DNA of 47,305 nt. It comes from JAFDVL01 sp043736395 (GTDB lineage: Bacteria > Acidobacteriota > Blastocatellia > RBC074). Shown here in pieces: positions 9,001 to 17,209 of this stretch. Each line of letters starts with the position of its first letter. Position 1 is the stretch's first letter. Made by a program: the position numbers and the translations under genes. Location: assembly GCA_043736395.1 (NCBI GenBank), contig JAYTCQ010000343.1, forward strand, positions 1 to 47,305, in the 5' to 3' direction. Under the pieces are notes generated by a model, which was not told the origin of the DNA, made no database searches, and saw only the letters and a program-made list of their open reading frames with translations.

Positions 9001-9634
9001 AATTGGTTGCACGAAGCTTCGAGAAAAATGCTAATTGCTTTTTTCCTTCATCCGTTTTGCCGGAGCGGAGTAGCGCTGTTCCTAAATTATACGCCGCCGT
9101 CGCGTTATAAGGTTCGTTCTCAAGCCCACGTTGATAGAAGGGAATTGCCTGTTCGTATTTCTGCTGCGCGGAATAAATTTGTCCGATTTGAATATTCGTC
9201 GTCGCGTCCTTCGGATCAATTTCAATGACTTTGGTGAATTCCTTAATGGCTTCGTCGTAGCTGTTTTGATTCTTCAATGCCAAGCCTAAAATGTAATGCG
9301 CGTGAGGGCTGTTCGGCATTAATTTGATGGCGGCGCGTGCGGATTCTTCGGCAGCTGGGAGTTTGGCGTCGAAGAAAGATGCGATGGCGAAATTGATTTG
9401 TCCGAGCGCAAAATTCGGGTCTTTGTCGGTGACTTGTTTGAAAGTCTTCGCGGCTTCTTCGGGCTTGAACTGTTCGAGGTATGCGATGCCAATATTGATT
9501 TGACGGTAGAGTTCTTCGCGCGCTTCGGGGGAATCCGGTTTTGTTTGTGCGCCGCTCGCGGAGCGTGAATTCACAATACCAACAACAGCAATCGCACAGG
9601 ACAAAACGAGCAGGGCTACAAACTTTATTTTCAT
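6095..9634 (-). CDS. TPR / FG-GAP (VCBS) / ASPIC-UnbV giant secreted protein
   Basis: A ~1179-residue exported protein. The signal peptide is MKIKFVALLVLSCAIAVVGI...SGA. Then come four TPR units (about residues 45-215), a run of Ca2+-binding FG-GAP/VCBS repeats (about 280-650; DYDADDKFDVF, GDFDNDGKQDIF, DADHDGDLDVF, GDLNKDGFTDF, GDINNDGTVDIF), an ASPIC/UnbV-type module (about 665-750), and a further ~400-residue C-terminal region rich in beta and aromatic residues. Related multidomain proteins are abundant in Acidobacteria and Planctomycetes; their substrate is not known. I take the ATG at 9634 because it begins a clean signal peptide and GAGGT lies 8 nt upstream; an in-frame upstream start would add 34 residues. 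Confidence 0.85.
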   Translation of the reverse strand: MKIKFVALLVLSCAIAVVGIVNSRSASGAQTKPDSPEAREELYRQINIGIAYLEQFKPEEAAKTFKQVTDKDPNFALGQINFAIASFFDAKLPAAEESARAAIKLMPNSPHAHYILGLALKNQNSYDEAIKEFTKVIEIDPKDATTNIQIGQIYSAQQKYEQAIPFYQRGLENEPYNATAAYNLGTALLRSGKTDEGKKQLAFFSKLRATNYKAELGNKYGEVGRYAEAVAGTGAEADLVNKNAPAVKFVDATKEMNLNATFANKPLSSALNRKLTKAEFETAKPDLVSAFSSSIGLCDYDADDKFDVFVTGIGKDNKPFAQLFHNDGGKFSDVTAKSKIALSNPASGAVFGDFDNDGKQDIFVFGYNLLTLYKGNGDGTFVDATANVGLPANNNNSWALTAAFVDADHDGDLDVFVGNFADLNQFPANKSEAVFPDDFEGTPNKFFRNNGEKDGKWSFADDTEKTGLGGGANKTTAVVCTDYDNHRDVDFFVANYGAPIQLFANQRDGSFKDIAEQVGIILSGHALSVAAGDLNKDGFTDFHVSKDEDSWDSTYLSDGRGNFKSPNIKKRKVSTENLRSYKIKQIVDYNNDGLLELITCSDGAIEASLPGFGFVQGMGGMSFAETRALAFGDINNDGTVDIFTIRSDGSIVSFKNESANKNYLALSIKGGTSNKNGIGTKAIMRSGSLQQKLELYACSPAPAAAGLNFGLGFRTKVDALQLLWPSGIVQSELEVKTSQLNKFEELDRKGTSCPILYAWNGNEYSFVTDFLGGSAIGMREPGNVWSTPDTDEYVRVTGEQLKERDGKLSIRMNNQLEETIFFDAVKLLAIDHPANTEIYPNEKLLPGPPYTPFEIYSVKAPRPPAAAIDDKGNNILPLIEKIDQQYPTNFEKLSFKGYASEHALELDLGKDTINAKRPLLLLSAWIDYADSSSNLAASQAGVTITPPYLQVKNKRGEWQTVIEQMGFPAGLTKTMTVDLTGKFLCNDSHVRIVTSMRIYWDQILVDATDGKAPTKITKLDPMSADLHWRGFPREISLDKFGLKAYDYRTIDPISPWKAHLGNYTRYGDVRELLLAPEDMYVITRNGDEMQIDFDATKLPPLATGWKRDYLIYADGFGKDMDINAARPDSVGELPFHKMKSYPHAPGESYPTDEKHLEYLRKYNTRSVGVQTQAMWRGIR

Positions 9635-9746
9635 TATTGATGACCTCAGAAACAGCGCAGGAAAACCTACCATTAAAAAGTTAGGGTTGTGAATCGTTGG
9701 AGCTACAGCATAACAAATCAATGGTAGTGGATTCAAATTTGATTAC

Positions 9747-9843
9747 AGATGAATAGACCACGGATCACGCGGATCAAGCGGATTTTCGCCGATCTGATCC
9801 GCGTAGACCCGCTAAATCCGTGTGATCCGTGGTCTATTCATCT
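9747..9843. repeat. Mirror element B (CGGATCA word, period 9)
   Basis: The two ends are perfect 22-bp inverted copies (9747-9768 and 9822-9843). Inside, each arm continues as 9-nt units of the type CGGATCAAG, in register but with mismatches. It lies in the ~310-nt divergent gap between the FG-GAP giant and the LOG gene, the only divergent location among the elements. No clear promoter was recognised in the rest of the gap. Confidence 0.9.
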
Positions 9844-9943
9844 AAAAATGCTTTGCTTCCGACATTAATTCTTTTGCTCCTGCGCGGCGGATTTGTGATA
9901 ATCGCCGCTCGCGTTTTTGCGAGACCTTCCAGGAGAAAAAAGC

Positions 9944-10687
9944 ATGGCGAAAAAAAGTAAACGGATGGGACAAGACGGCGTGACTTCAGATTCGAGTTTG
10001 CTCGAAGTTCCGAATAAAGCCCAACAGGATTTTACTGACACTGATCCCTGGCGAATTTTTAAAATCATGGGTGAATTTATTGAAGGATTTGACGAACTCG
10101 CGCATGTGCCTCCGGGAGTTTCGGTCTTTGGTTCAGCACGACTTCAACCGGATAATAGTTACTACACGGCCGCTGTTGAAACTGGACGATTGCTGTCGAA
10201 AGCTGGCTACGCGGTAATTACGGGAGGCGGCCCCGGCATTATGGAAGCGGGCAACAAAGGCGCGCACGAAGCCAGAGGAATTTCAATTGGCTGCAACATT
10301 GAATTACCTTTTGAACAGGCTCCAAACCCCTATCAATCTTTGTCGTTGACGTTCAATTACTTTTTTGTTCGCAAGGTCATGTTCGTCAAATATTCTGTCG
10401 CGTTTATTATTTTCCCCGGCGGCTTTGGGACGATGGATGAATTGTTTGAAGCGCTCACATTGATTCAAACGAAAAAAATTCACAACTTTCCGGTCATCCT
10501 TTTTGGCAAGGAATATTGGAGCGGGTTAGTGGATTGGATCAAAGGTCAAATGCTTGGCAACGGTACAATTTCTCCTGAAGATTTAAATTTATTGGTTGTG
10601 ACGGATTCTCCGCAGGAAGCCGTAGACGTGGTGATTCGTACGCAGGCAGTTGTTACGAAATCATTATCCACGAAGGATACGAAGTAA
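9944..10687 (+). CDS. LOG-family Rossmann-fold protein (TIGR00730 type)
   Basis: A 247-residue LOG-family protein. Family members bind nucleotides, and some are cytokinin riboside 5'-monophosphate phosphoribohydrolases that release free bases from nucleotide monophosphates. The signature PGGFGTMDELFEALT is complete, with the catalytic-region Arg/Glu context, and GGGPGIMEAGNKGA is also present. Length and the extended N-terminus match the long bacterial LOG group. The ATG at 9944 follows AGGAG by 8 nt. The last residues (LSTKDTK) and the stop codon are encoded by the left arm of mirror element C, so the element has replaced the native 3' end of the gene. Substrate not predictable. Confidence 0.87.
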   Translation: MAKKSKRMGQDGVTSDSSLLEVPNKAQQDFTDTDPWRIFKIMGEFIEGFDELAHVPPGVSVFGSARLQPDNSYYTAAVETGRLLSKAGYAVITGGGPGIMEAGNKGAHEARGISIGCNIELPFEQAPNPYQSLSLTFNYFFVRKVMFVKYSVAFIIFPGGFGTMDELFEALTLIQTKKIHNFPVILFGKEYWSGLVDWIKGQMLGNGTISPEDLNLLVVTDSPQEAVDVVIRTQAVVTKSLSTKDTK

Positions 10688-10785
10688 CACGAAGAAGAAT
10701 AAGATTTAGCTGGAGAAACGAGCGTAGGAAGTGCTGTAAGAAATTGTAAAATCCTTCGTGTTTCTTCGTGCCCTTCGTGGATAAT
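10663..10785. repeat. Mirror element C (CACGAAGG word, period 9/10)
   Basis: Terminal 14-bp perfect inverted repeats lie at 10663-10676 and 10772-10785, with the same end sequence as element A (ATTATCCACGAAG). Each arm holds three CACGAAG units spaced 9 then 10 nt. The left arm lies inside the LOG coding sequence and supplies its stop. The right arm ends 21 nt before the thiE ATG. Confidence 0.87.
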
Positions 10786-10806
10786 TTCTTCTTCTCCCCC
10801 TAAACC

Positions 10807-11472
10807 ATGTTGAATTCAAAACTTTACGCGATTACGGATACACAGCTCTCGAACTGTACACATGTTGAAATTGTCGAACGAATGCTGGCGGGAGGCGCGC
10901 GCATCATTCAGCTTCGGGATAAAGAATTAGGATCGAAAGAATTTTTTGATGCAGCCCGCGATTGTCTTAAACTGACACAAGCAGCGAAAGCCTTATTAAT
11001 CATTAATGATCGCATCGAAATTGCGAGAGCGGCGGGAGCGGACGGCGTTCATTTGGGACAAACGGACTTGAGTGTATCTGAAGCGCGTGAAGCGTTAGGT
11101 GCAAATAAAATCATTGGCATTTCGACACATTCGTTGGCACAAGTGGGAGCAGCAATAAAAACTTCGGCGAACTATATTGCGGTTGGCCCGATCTATTCGA
11201 CGACTACGAAAGAGGACGCTGATCCGGTAGTAGGTTTAGAATTCGTGAAGCAAGCAAGAGCCTTGACTTCATTGCCGATTGTGGCGATTGGCGGCATTAG
11301 TCTGGCCCGTACTCCCGAAGTAATTGCGGCGGGTGCTTCGAGTGTAGCAGTGATTTCCGCGTTGTATCCGCTGCCGGAATTTCCGAAAAATGACTTCGCT
11401 GCGATGATGTCAGCGAAGCCTGATATTGAAAGCAGTGTCCGAAAATTTTTAGAAGTGTTGGGGAAGGAATAG
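10807..11472 (+). CDS. thiE: Thiamine-phosphate synthase
   Basis: A 221-residue TIM-barrel enzyme that joins the pyrimidine pyrophosphate and thiazole phosphate to give thiamine phosphate. Motifs in order: LYAITD at the first strand, GGARIIQLRDKE (pyrimidine site), LIINDRIEIARAAGADGVHLGQTDL, IIGISTHS, YIAVGPIYSTTTKEDADPVVGLE (pyrophosphate loop), and the C-terminal phosphate site AIGGISL...GASSVAVISAL. Length is normal for the family. No thiazole or pyrimidine partner genes are adjacent and no TPP riboswitch is visible. The gap to the LOG gene is filled by mirror element C, so co-transcription is possible. Confidence 0.94.
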   Translation: MLNSKLYAITDTQLSNCTHVEIVERMLAGGARIIQLRDKELGSKEFFDAARDCLKLTQAAKALLIINDRIEIARAAGADGVHLGQTDLSVSEAREALGANKIIGISTHSLAQVGAAIKTSANYIAVGPIYSTTTKEDADPVVGLEFVKQARALTSLPIVAIGGISLARTPEVIAAGASSVAVISALYPLPEFPKNDFAAMMSAKPDIESSVRKFLEVLGKE

Positions 11473-11523
11473 ACCACGGATCAAGCGGATTTTACGGGTC
11501 TTCGCGGGTCTGAGATTTATAAA

Positions 11524-11666
11524 CCACGGAGAACACGGAGCGCACGAAGTTTTTTGACAGGATTAACAAGATTGACAGGATGATTAATAGACAGCAATTT
11601 TAAAAATTCGTAAATCCTGTTCATCTTGTTCATCATGTCTAGCCTTTCTCCGTGTCCTCCGTGCTC
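11524..11666. repeat. Mirror element D, two nested word families (period 9)
   Basis: The outer arms (11524-11548 and 11646-11666) are tandem CACGGAGAA-type 9-mers. Nested inside is an unrelated pair of arms (11556-11584 and 11612-11639) built of GACAGGATT/AACAAGATT 9-mers. Upstream, 11469-11493 is an unpaired left half of the element B/F word (AATAGACCACGGATCAAG). The composite fills the gap between the convergent ends of thiE and the btuB-like gene, and its right edge reaches the stop codon of the latter. Confidence 0.82.
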
Positions 11667-14020
11667 TATTTCTTATTCAAATTAAATTTCATTCCCACTG
11701 AAAAATTCAAACGATACGCCGGATAGCCCAACACTTCCTGATAATTTTGATTGAGCAAATTTTCAACGCGAGCGAAGGCTGTGACGTACGAAGTGAATTT
11801 ATAACTGCTCGCGACATCAACTTTTTGATAGCCTTTGCTGCCCGCGAAACGCGAAAAAGTTACCGGGTCAACATCACGCCTGTTTCCGACAAAAAATCCA
11901 TCCAGATTCAACGTAAATTTTTCAGCCGTCCACGCGACATTGATTGCGCCGGAATGCTTCGGACGCCGCAGCAATGAAAATCCGACTTCAGGATTCGGAA
12001 CTAATTTAAGTGAATTAAAATCAATGATCGGAGCGGCGGCGACTAATTTTGAATTGGTCAAGGTGTAATTTCCGCTCAAGCTCAAGCTTCGTGTCGGGCG
12101 AATGGCGAGGCTCAATTCAACGCCGCGAGCGCGAGTACGATCATTGTTGACGAAGCTGGTGAGGACTCCGGATGCGGTAGTCACAGGGCCGCCGAAGCTG
12201 GCGGGATCACCGACGTACGCAATTTGATCGCGGAAATAATTCGCAAAAAATGTTGCTTCCAAACGCACACGATCACGCCAGAAAAGTTGCTCAACTCCGG
12301 CGTCAAAACTTTGCGCGCGCTCCGGCTTCAAACCCGGATTGCCGAGAAAATATGAATTCGGGCTGAAGGTTTCGACTAAGGTCGGAGCTTTAATTCCGGC
12401 GCCATAACTCGCGCGAAATTTCGTTGCGCCGAAATTTTCATCGCCCTTGTGCGCGACCACTAAAGCCGAAATTTTCGGCGTAGCTTTTGTCCCAAATCCG
12501 ACACTTCCTGTGAACGGTTTAGAGCCGAGAGTTTTCAAAACATTCGCAAAACTGGCAGGTAAATCCGTCCGATTATTTTCGATTCTCAGCCCAGCGGTCA
12601 GCACGAAACGTGAAGCCGCAAAAAATTGATCCTGTACAAAAAAGCCAATGTTTCTGCGGTTCGGAGCGACTCGGCTTCCACTGTCAAACACCGCACTTTC
12701 TCGTTCATATTCGATTCCGGTAGAAAGCAGATTGCTGTGCGGCAAAACGAAATCACTTTGATAACGAAGCCCGTGCCGTTTCTGATGATTATTGAAAAAC
12801 GAAACAAAATCGTTGAAGGCAAAGTTGGTATCAACGGGAGTATTCGGCTTCGTCAAATCCTGTGCGACCGGATCAAGCCCAAGCTGATTATTCTCAGCGA
12901 AGACAAACGAAAATTGCTGATGCCAAATTCGCGAAGTTTGATCGTCCAATTTAATTCCTGTCGCGATTCTACGGCGTCGCGCACGTTCGTCTGGATCAGA
13001 AAAATAATTTGCTGTTGCTCCTGGCACACCTAAACCGGAATTTTCGCTACGAGCCATGAAGCGTAAATTTGTTCGCTCACTAAAGCGATAACCCAGATTC
13101 GCCGAAGCTGTCCGATTTTGATAATCATCGTTGCGTCCGCGTCCGTTGGTGCGCAGATGCGCAAAGCTGCCTGAATAATCAAAGCCATTATTCGCACCCG
13201 AGATTTTGGCGACTTGCCGATTAAAAGCGAAGCTGCCGCCTTCGGCTGAAAGCTCAATTTCTGGGGTCGAACTTGTCCCGCGCTTCGTGATGAATTGCAG
13301 CACTCCACTCATCGCATCGGAGCCGTATAACGCACTGTTGGAACCGCGCACGAATTCAATTCGCTCCGCATTTTCGGTCGTGAAATCCGACAAATCAAAA
13401 GCACCACCCGCATCGTTGATCGGGATTCCATCCACTAGAACTTTGGTGTAATCGGATTCGCCGCCACGCACAAAAATCGAAGTCACTCCGCCGCGCCGCG
13501 CTGATTGCATGACGCTGATGCCTGGTGATGAGCGCAAAGCGTCGAGTACGTTAGAGCGTTGCGAACGGGCCAAATCACTGGCTGAAATCACATACGCGCT
13601 GGCTGGGGTTTCAGCCAGATTATTTTCTGTACGCGTCGCGGTAATAAGAATCGAATCCTTAATCGCCGCAATTTGGAGTTTAAGTTGAACGACAGGAGCA
13701 GCGGAATTTTTATTGATGATAATTTTTTGCGCGCCTCCGATTTGGGTCATTCCTTCAGCTTCGGCGATGATGGAATATTCTCCGTGAGGTAAATTAGAGA
13801 GAGTGAATTCCCCAGTTTTATCAGTTGCAATTTCGCGAACTACTGTGCCGCTAGCATTACGCACAATGACGCGTGCATTTGTGATTTGATTATTTTCAGA
13901 GTCGGAAACGGTGTTAGTTTTTTGGGCGTAAAGAATTGTTGAAAATGAGATGATTAAAAATAAAAATCTCAACGATCCGTTTTTTCTCCCGACATGATTA
14001 TTTAGGGCAGCGAATTTCAT
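11666..14020 (-). CDS. btuB: BtuB-like TonB-dependent corrinoid receptor
   Basis: A 784-residue outer-membrane receptor. After a signal peptide (to about residue 33, ending LYAQ) comes a carboxypeptidase-regulatory Ig-like domain (about 35-115), then the plug (about 125-240; TPASAYVISASDLARSQ, GGVTSIFVRGGESDYTKVL, VEFVRGSNSALYGSDAMSG), then a 22-strand-type barrel ending in a terminal aromatic-rich strand. It is the last gene of an operon behind a cobalamin riboswitch and overlaps the fused btuCD gene by 4 nt (ATGA), so vitamin B12 or another corrinoid is the likely substrate. The extra N-terminal Ig-like domain is common in Acidobacteria and Bacteroidetes receptors but absent from E. coli BtuB. 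Confidence 0.88.
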   Translation of the reverse strand: MKFAALNNHVGRKNGSLRFLFLIISFSTILYAQKTNTVSDSENNQITNARVIVRNASGTVVREIATDKTGEFTLSNLPHGEYSIIAEAEGMTQIGGAQKIIINKNSAAPVVQLKLQIAAIKDSILITATRTENNLAETPASAYVISASDLARSQRSNVLDALRSSPGISVMQSARRGGVTSIFVRGGESDYTKVLVDGIPINDAGGAFDLSDFTTENAERIEFVRGSNSALYGSDAMSGVLQFITKRGTSSTPEIELSAEGGSFAFNRQVAKISGANNGFDYSGSFAHLRTNGRGRNDDYQNRTASANLGYRFSERTNLRFMARSENSGLGVPGATANYFSDPDERARRRRIATGIKLDDQTSRIWHQQFSFVFAENNQLGLDPVAQDLTKPNTPVDTNFAFNDFVSFFNNHQKRHGLRYQSDFVLPHSNLLSTGIEYERESAVFDSGSRVAPNRRNIGFFVQDQFFAASRFVLTAGLRIENNRTDLPASFANVLKTLGSKPFTGSVGFGTKATPKISALVVAHKGDENFGATKFRASYGAGIKAPTLVETFSPNSYFLGNPGLKPERAQSFDAGVEQLFWRDRVRLEATFFANYFRDQIAYVGDPASFGGPVTTASGVLTSFVNNDRTRARGVELSLAIRPTRSLSLSGNYTLTNSKLVAAAPIIDFNSLKLVPNPEVGFSLLRRPKHSGAINVAWTAEKFTLNLDGFFVGNRRDVDPVTFSRFAGSKGYQKVDVASSYKFTSYVTAFARVENLLNQNYQEVLGYPAYRLNFSVGMKFNLNKK

Positions 14021-15912
14021 TGGTTTATTTTTCCTGTGGTAACAGAGATGATTGGCTTTCCAGTATTTGGATGAAGGTTGACGCTGAGCTTCGTTTCGAA
14101 TAAATCACTCAATAAATCAGCGGTCATGACTTCATCGGGTTTTCCAAGTGCAATAATTTTTCCGTGTTTGAGCAAGGCTACGCGGTCAGCAAACTCAGCC
14201 GCGAGATTAATTTCGTGTGTGACAAAAAGGACGCCGAGCCGATGTTGATGTGCGAGCTGTTTGACCAATTCCAGCAGCGAAACTTGATGTGCTAAATCAA
14301 GGTTGGCGGTTGGTTCGTCCAGTAAAAGAATTTGTGGTTGTTGGGCGAGCGCGCGGGCTAACACTACGCGCTGTTTTTCTCCGCTGGAAAGTTGATTAAA
14401 TGATCGGTGCTTAAATTGTGAAGCATCGGTCGCAGCCAGTGTTTGCAGAGCAATTTCAATGTCTGATGGTGAGTCAAAGCCGATGCCGGCGGTCTGTGCA
14501 AATCTTCCGGCTAAGACGTATTCAAGCGCAGTCAAAGGAAAATGTAATTCTTCGGCTTGGGCTACGAGCGCAATTTTCCGGGCGACTTCCCGGCGCGAAA
14601 ATTCACTGATATTTTTTTCCTGCCACAAGACGGAACCAGACTGTGGTTCCAATTTTCCTGCGGCTAGATTCAGCAAAGTGGATTTCCCTGCGCCATTTTG
14701 TCCGAGGAGTGCGACGACTTCACCTGCTTTAATTTCGAGACTGATGTGCGAAAGAATTTGATGTGAATATCCAAAATTTACGTCACGCAAATTCAATAAA
14801 ATCTGCCCCACCGGAATGGATGAGTTTATCAACGCAAAATCTGTTACTCCCAAATCTCCATTTCCCTTTGTCCCCGTTTCTCCATTTCTTCCCTTCCACT
14901 TTCCAATCAGCAAATACACCAACACCGGCGCACCGATCAAAGCCGTAATCGCTCCTGTCGGCAATTCTCGCGGGGCAATAGCGGTTCGCGCGGTAGTGTC
15001 GGCGAGCAGGACGAGCAAGGCTCCAGCGAAAGCAGACGCAGGAATGACTAAGCGATTGTCGGTACCGCTGGCGAGGCGTACCAGATGCGGCACAACTAAG
15101 CCGACGTAGCCGATGGCTCCACTGGTAGAAACGGCGGCGGCGGTCAATAAAGACGCGGTGATGAAGACTATCCAGCGGACGCGATTTGTTTCAACTCCCA
15201 GCGCAAACGCATCGCGCTCACCTGTCATCATCAAATTTAAAGCTCGTGAATTGGCGAATAATGTGATGGCTCCGATGGCGACCGCGAAGAATAAAAATGC
15301 GATGAATTCACTGCTGCCGCTGGATAAATCTCCGAGCAGCCAAAATGTAATATTGCGCAATTTTAGATCATCAGCGAGCGTTGTTAAGAGAACCATCAAC
15401 GAACCAAGCAGTGTCGAAATGACTACACCTGCCAGGATCAATCTTGCCGGATCGTCTCCGCGCCGACCAAGCAAATACACGACAAAAGTTGCGGCAGAGG
15501 CTCCGGCAAAGCTTAACAACGGACGCGCGAACGAAAATTGCGAAGCGAAAATAATTCCGACAATTGCACCCAGCGCTGCGCCACTTGAAACTCCTAATAC
15601 ATAAGGATCAGCCAGCGGATTTCTGAGCAGTGCCTGAAATGCTGCGCCTGCCATCGCCAAAGCTGCGCCTGAGCCAATCGCCAAAATAATTCGCGGTAGT
15701 CGTAGTCCGAAAATAATGACTTCCTGCTCGCGTGAAAGTGTCCCCGATAAAATGTTCGCGAGTGAAATATGTTCGCTGCCAAGTGCAAGAGAAATAATGA
15801 AAGCACAAATAAGAGCCATGAAAAGTGCAGCAATTACGAACACGGCGCGGCGTTTGGTGAGGTACGCCCCATTTAATCCGGTTTCTAATTTTGTGATTGC
15901 TTCACTTGCCAT
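14017..15912 (-). CDS. btuCD: Fused corrinoid ABC permease-ATPase (BtuC-BtuD)
   Basis: A 631-residue fusion of the inner-membrane permease and its ATPase, normally separate proteins. Residues 1-~345 are a FecCD/BtuC permease with about ten hydrophobic helices (GAALAMAGAAFQALLRNPLADPYVLG, then GAIGYVGLVVPH). A low-complexity linker (about 346-370) follows. The C-terminal ABC domain has Walker A GQNGAGKST (404-412), signature LSSGEKQ (about 509), Walker B ILLLDEP (about 528) and the switch His in VTHEIN (about 565), so the ATPase should be active. The start overlaps btuF by 11 nt and the end overlaps btuB by 4 nt, indicating tight coupling. Because BtuC2D2 needs two of each, a homodimer would complete the importer. 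Confidence 0.92.
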   Translation of the reverse strand: MASEAITKLETGLNGAYLTKRRAVFVIAALFMALICAFIISLALGSEHISLANILSGTLSREQEVIIFGLRLPRIILAIGSGAALAMAGAAFQALLRNPLADPYVLGVSSGAALGAIVGIIFASQFSFARPLLSFAGASAATFVVYLLGRRGDDPARLILAGVVISTLLGSLMVLLTTLADDLKLRNITFWLLGDLSSGSSEFIAFLFFAVAIGAITLFANSRALNLMMTGERDAFALGVETNRVRWIVFITASLLTAAAVSTSGAIGYVGLVVPHLVRLASGTDNRLVIPASAFAGALLVLLADTTARTAIAPRELPTGAITALIGAPVLVYLLIGKWKGRNGETGTKGNGDLGVTDFALINSSIPVGQILLNLRDVNFGYSHQILSHISLEIKAGEVVALLGQNGAGKSTLLNLAAGKLEPQSGSVLWQEKNISEFSRREVARKIALVAQAEELHFPLTALEYVLAGRFAQTAGIGFDSPSDIEIALQTLAATDASQFKHRSFNQLSSGEKQRVVLARALAQQPQILLLDEPTANLDLAHQVSLLELVKQLAHQHRLGVLFVTHEINLAAEFADRVALLKHGKIIALGKPDEVMTADLLSDLFETKLSVNLHPNTGKPIISVTTGKINQ

Positions 15913-16810
15913 GAATCTTTTTTTCCAGCTCGGCTAAGCCTTCGACAATTCGCGGCCCCGGACGATCAATCAGGTCAGGATTAATCGTCACGATGCGATT
16001 ATTTTTGACGGCGGGAGTCGTCACGAAAGTTTTTTTGACGGCTTCGATGTCAACGATTTCGGAGCCATGAGTTTCGGGAAGAATGATGACTTCAGGCGCA
16101 CGCGCAATGACGGTCTCACGTGAAAATTGAGGGTAGTCGGTGGTTTCTTCGCCGGAAATAGAAATCCCTCCGGCAAGATTTATCAGGTCATTAATAAAAG
16201 TATTTTTCCCGGCGGTGATGAGTGGGGAAAGTTGCAGCACATACAATACGCGCGGACGCTGTTCAATTTGCCCGATAGCTGAAATGCGCTGTTGCATGGA
16301 AGACGCGAGTACTTCAGCACGGCTGCTCGTTCCAGTGACTTCTCCAAGCTTGCGAATGGAAGAGATTACTTCGGTGACAGTTCGGGGATTCGTGATGTAG
16401 ACCGGAATCGCGAGCTGATCTAGCTGGTGTGTAATTTTTTCCAACTGGCTGGAAGTGGAGAGCAAAACCAAATCTGGTTTTAGCGCGATAATGCGTTCTA
16501 AGTTCGGTTTGATTGTGTCGCCAATTTTTTCTTTGGTTTTCGCCTCGGTAGGGAAGTCGCAATACGTGGTGACTCCGATGACACGTTCACTAAGTCCGAG
16601 CGCGAATAGAGTCTCCGTAATATTTGGCGCTAAAGAAATGATCCGGCTGGGAGCTTTGGAGACAGAAATTCTGCGTCCTAAATCATCCGTATGAATTTGA
16701 TTTTCGCTTAGGTTCGGGGCTTGGTTCTCCCGTGACCGACAGCTTGGGAAAAGCAGCAGGCTTAATAGAATTAAGGGAAAAAAAGGACTTAGCGAAGTGG
16801 GGCAGCGCAT
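15902..16810 (-). CDS. btuF: Corrinoid-binding periplasmic lipoprotein (BtuF-like)
   Basis: A ~302-residue cluster A-type substrate-binding protein. The N-terminus is a lipoprotein signal with the lipobox LLFPSC (Cys24). The mature part has the two-lobe fold typical of BtuF/FhuD: DDLGRRISVSKAPSRIISLAPNITETLFALGL, then VIGVTTYCDFPTEAK, ALKPDLVLLS, and ARAPEVIILPE. It captures corrinoids in the periplasm for the fused BtuCD encoded next. The first gene of the operon, it lies behind a cobalamin riboswitch and a terminator hairpin. I chose ATG at 16810; an in-frame TTG at 16819 has an AGG at a slightly better distance and cannot be excluded. Confidence 0.88.
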   Translation of the reverse strand: MRCPTSLSPFFPLILLSLLLFPSCRSRENQAPNLSENQIHTDDLGRRISVSKAPSRIISLAPNITETLFALGLSERVIGVTTYCDFPTEAKTKEKIGDTIKPNLERIIALKPDLVLLSTSSQLEKITHQLDQLAIPVYITNPRTVTEVISSIRKLGEVTGTSSRAEVLASSMQQRISAIGQIEQRPRVLYVLQLSPLITAGKNTFINDLINLAGGISISGEETTDYPQFSRETVIARAPEVIILPETHGSEIVDIEAVKKTFVTTPAVKNNRIVTINPDLIDRPGPRIVEGLAELEKKIHGK

Positions 16811-16840
16811 AAATTTCAATGAACCTAGTTACGCGCTTCG

Positions 16841-16888
16841 AATAAAGAAAAGCCTTAGACATGCAGATTAGTGCGCGTCTAAGGCTTG
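16841..16888 (-). terminator. Riboswitch expression-platform terminator
   Basis: On the minus strand a perfect 11-bp stem, AAGCCTTAGAC (complement of 16877-16887) with GTCTAAGGCTT (complement of 16850-16860), is followed by TTTCTTTATT. It lies between the cobalamin aptamer and the btuF start, the position expected of a ligand-controlled transcription terminator that stops the operon when corrinoid is plentiful. The T-run is interrupted, so efficiency is uncertain. Confidence 0.72.
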
Positions 16889-17002
16889 CAAGAAAGAAAG
16901 GAGAATACAAGTTGCGGAGTATGAGTAGCAGTTAAGAAACTCATTCTCCTCAAACCTTATGCCGCGCTCCTTCATCCGAAGAGCGTAGAAAGCAACACAA
17001 CC

Positions 17003-17190
17003 TTACAGGCAGGTCTCCTGACTAATCTCAAATGCAGTGCAAACGACAAAGCCTTCTCACTTACGTAATGGCTATCCGCTTTTTACAACACAGCACAATC
17101 CTGAGCTTTACAGTGGCGGTGACCGTGCGGGAGTTTCACCCGCTTCCCTATTATCCTGAACCCACGCTCAGGCACCTGAAAGGAATGGAA
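17003..17190 (-). ncRNA. Cobalamin riboswitch
   Basis: Read on the minus strand, this stretch has the diagnostic elements of the AdoCbl-type aptamer: GGTGCCTGAGCGTGGGTTCAGG, then AATAGGGAAGCGGGTGAA, the ACTCCCGCACGGTCACCGCC core, CACTGTAA, and the 3' B12 box GTCAGGAGACCTGCC. It sits upstream of btuF-btuCD-btuB and should repress the operon when adenosylcobalamin is abundant. Very strong match by eye. Confidence 0.96.
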
Positions 17191-17209
17191 AGAACTTGTA
17201 AACGCGTGC

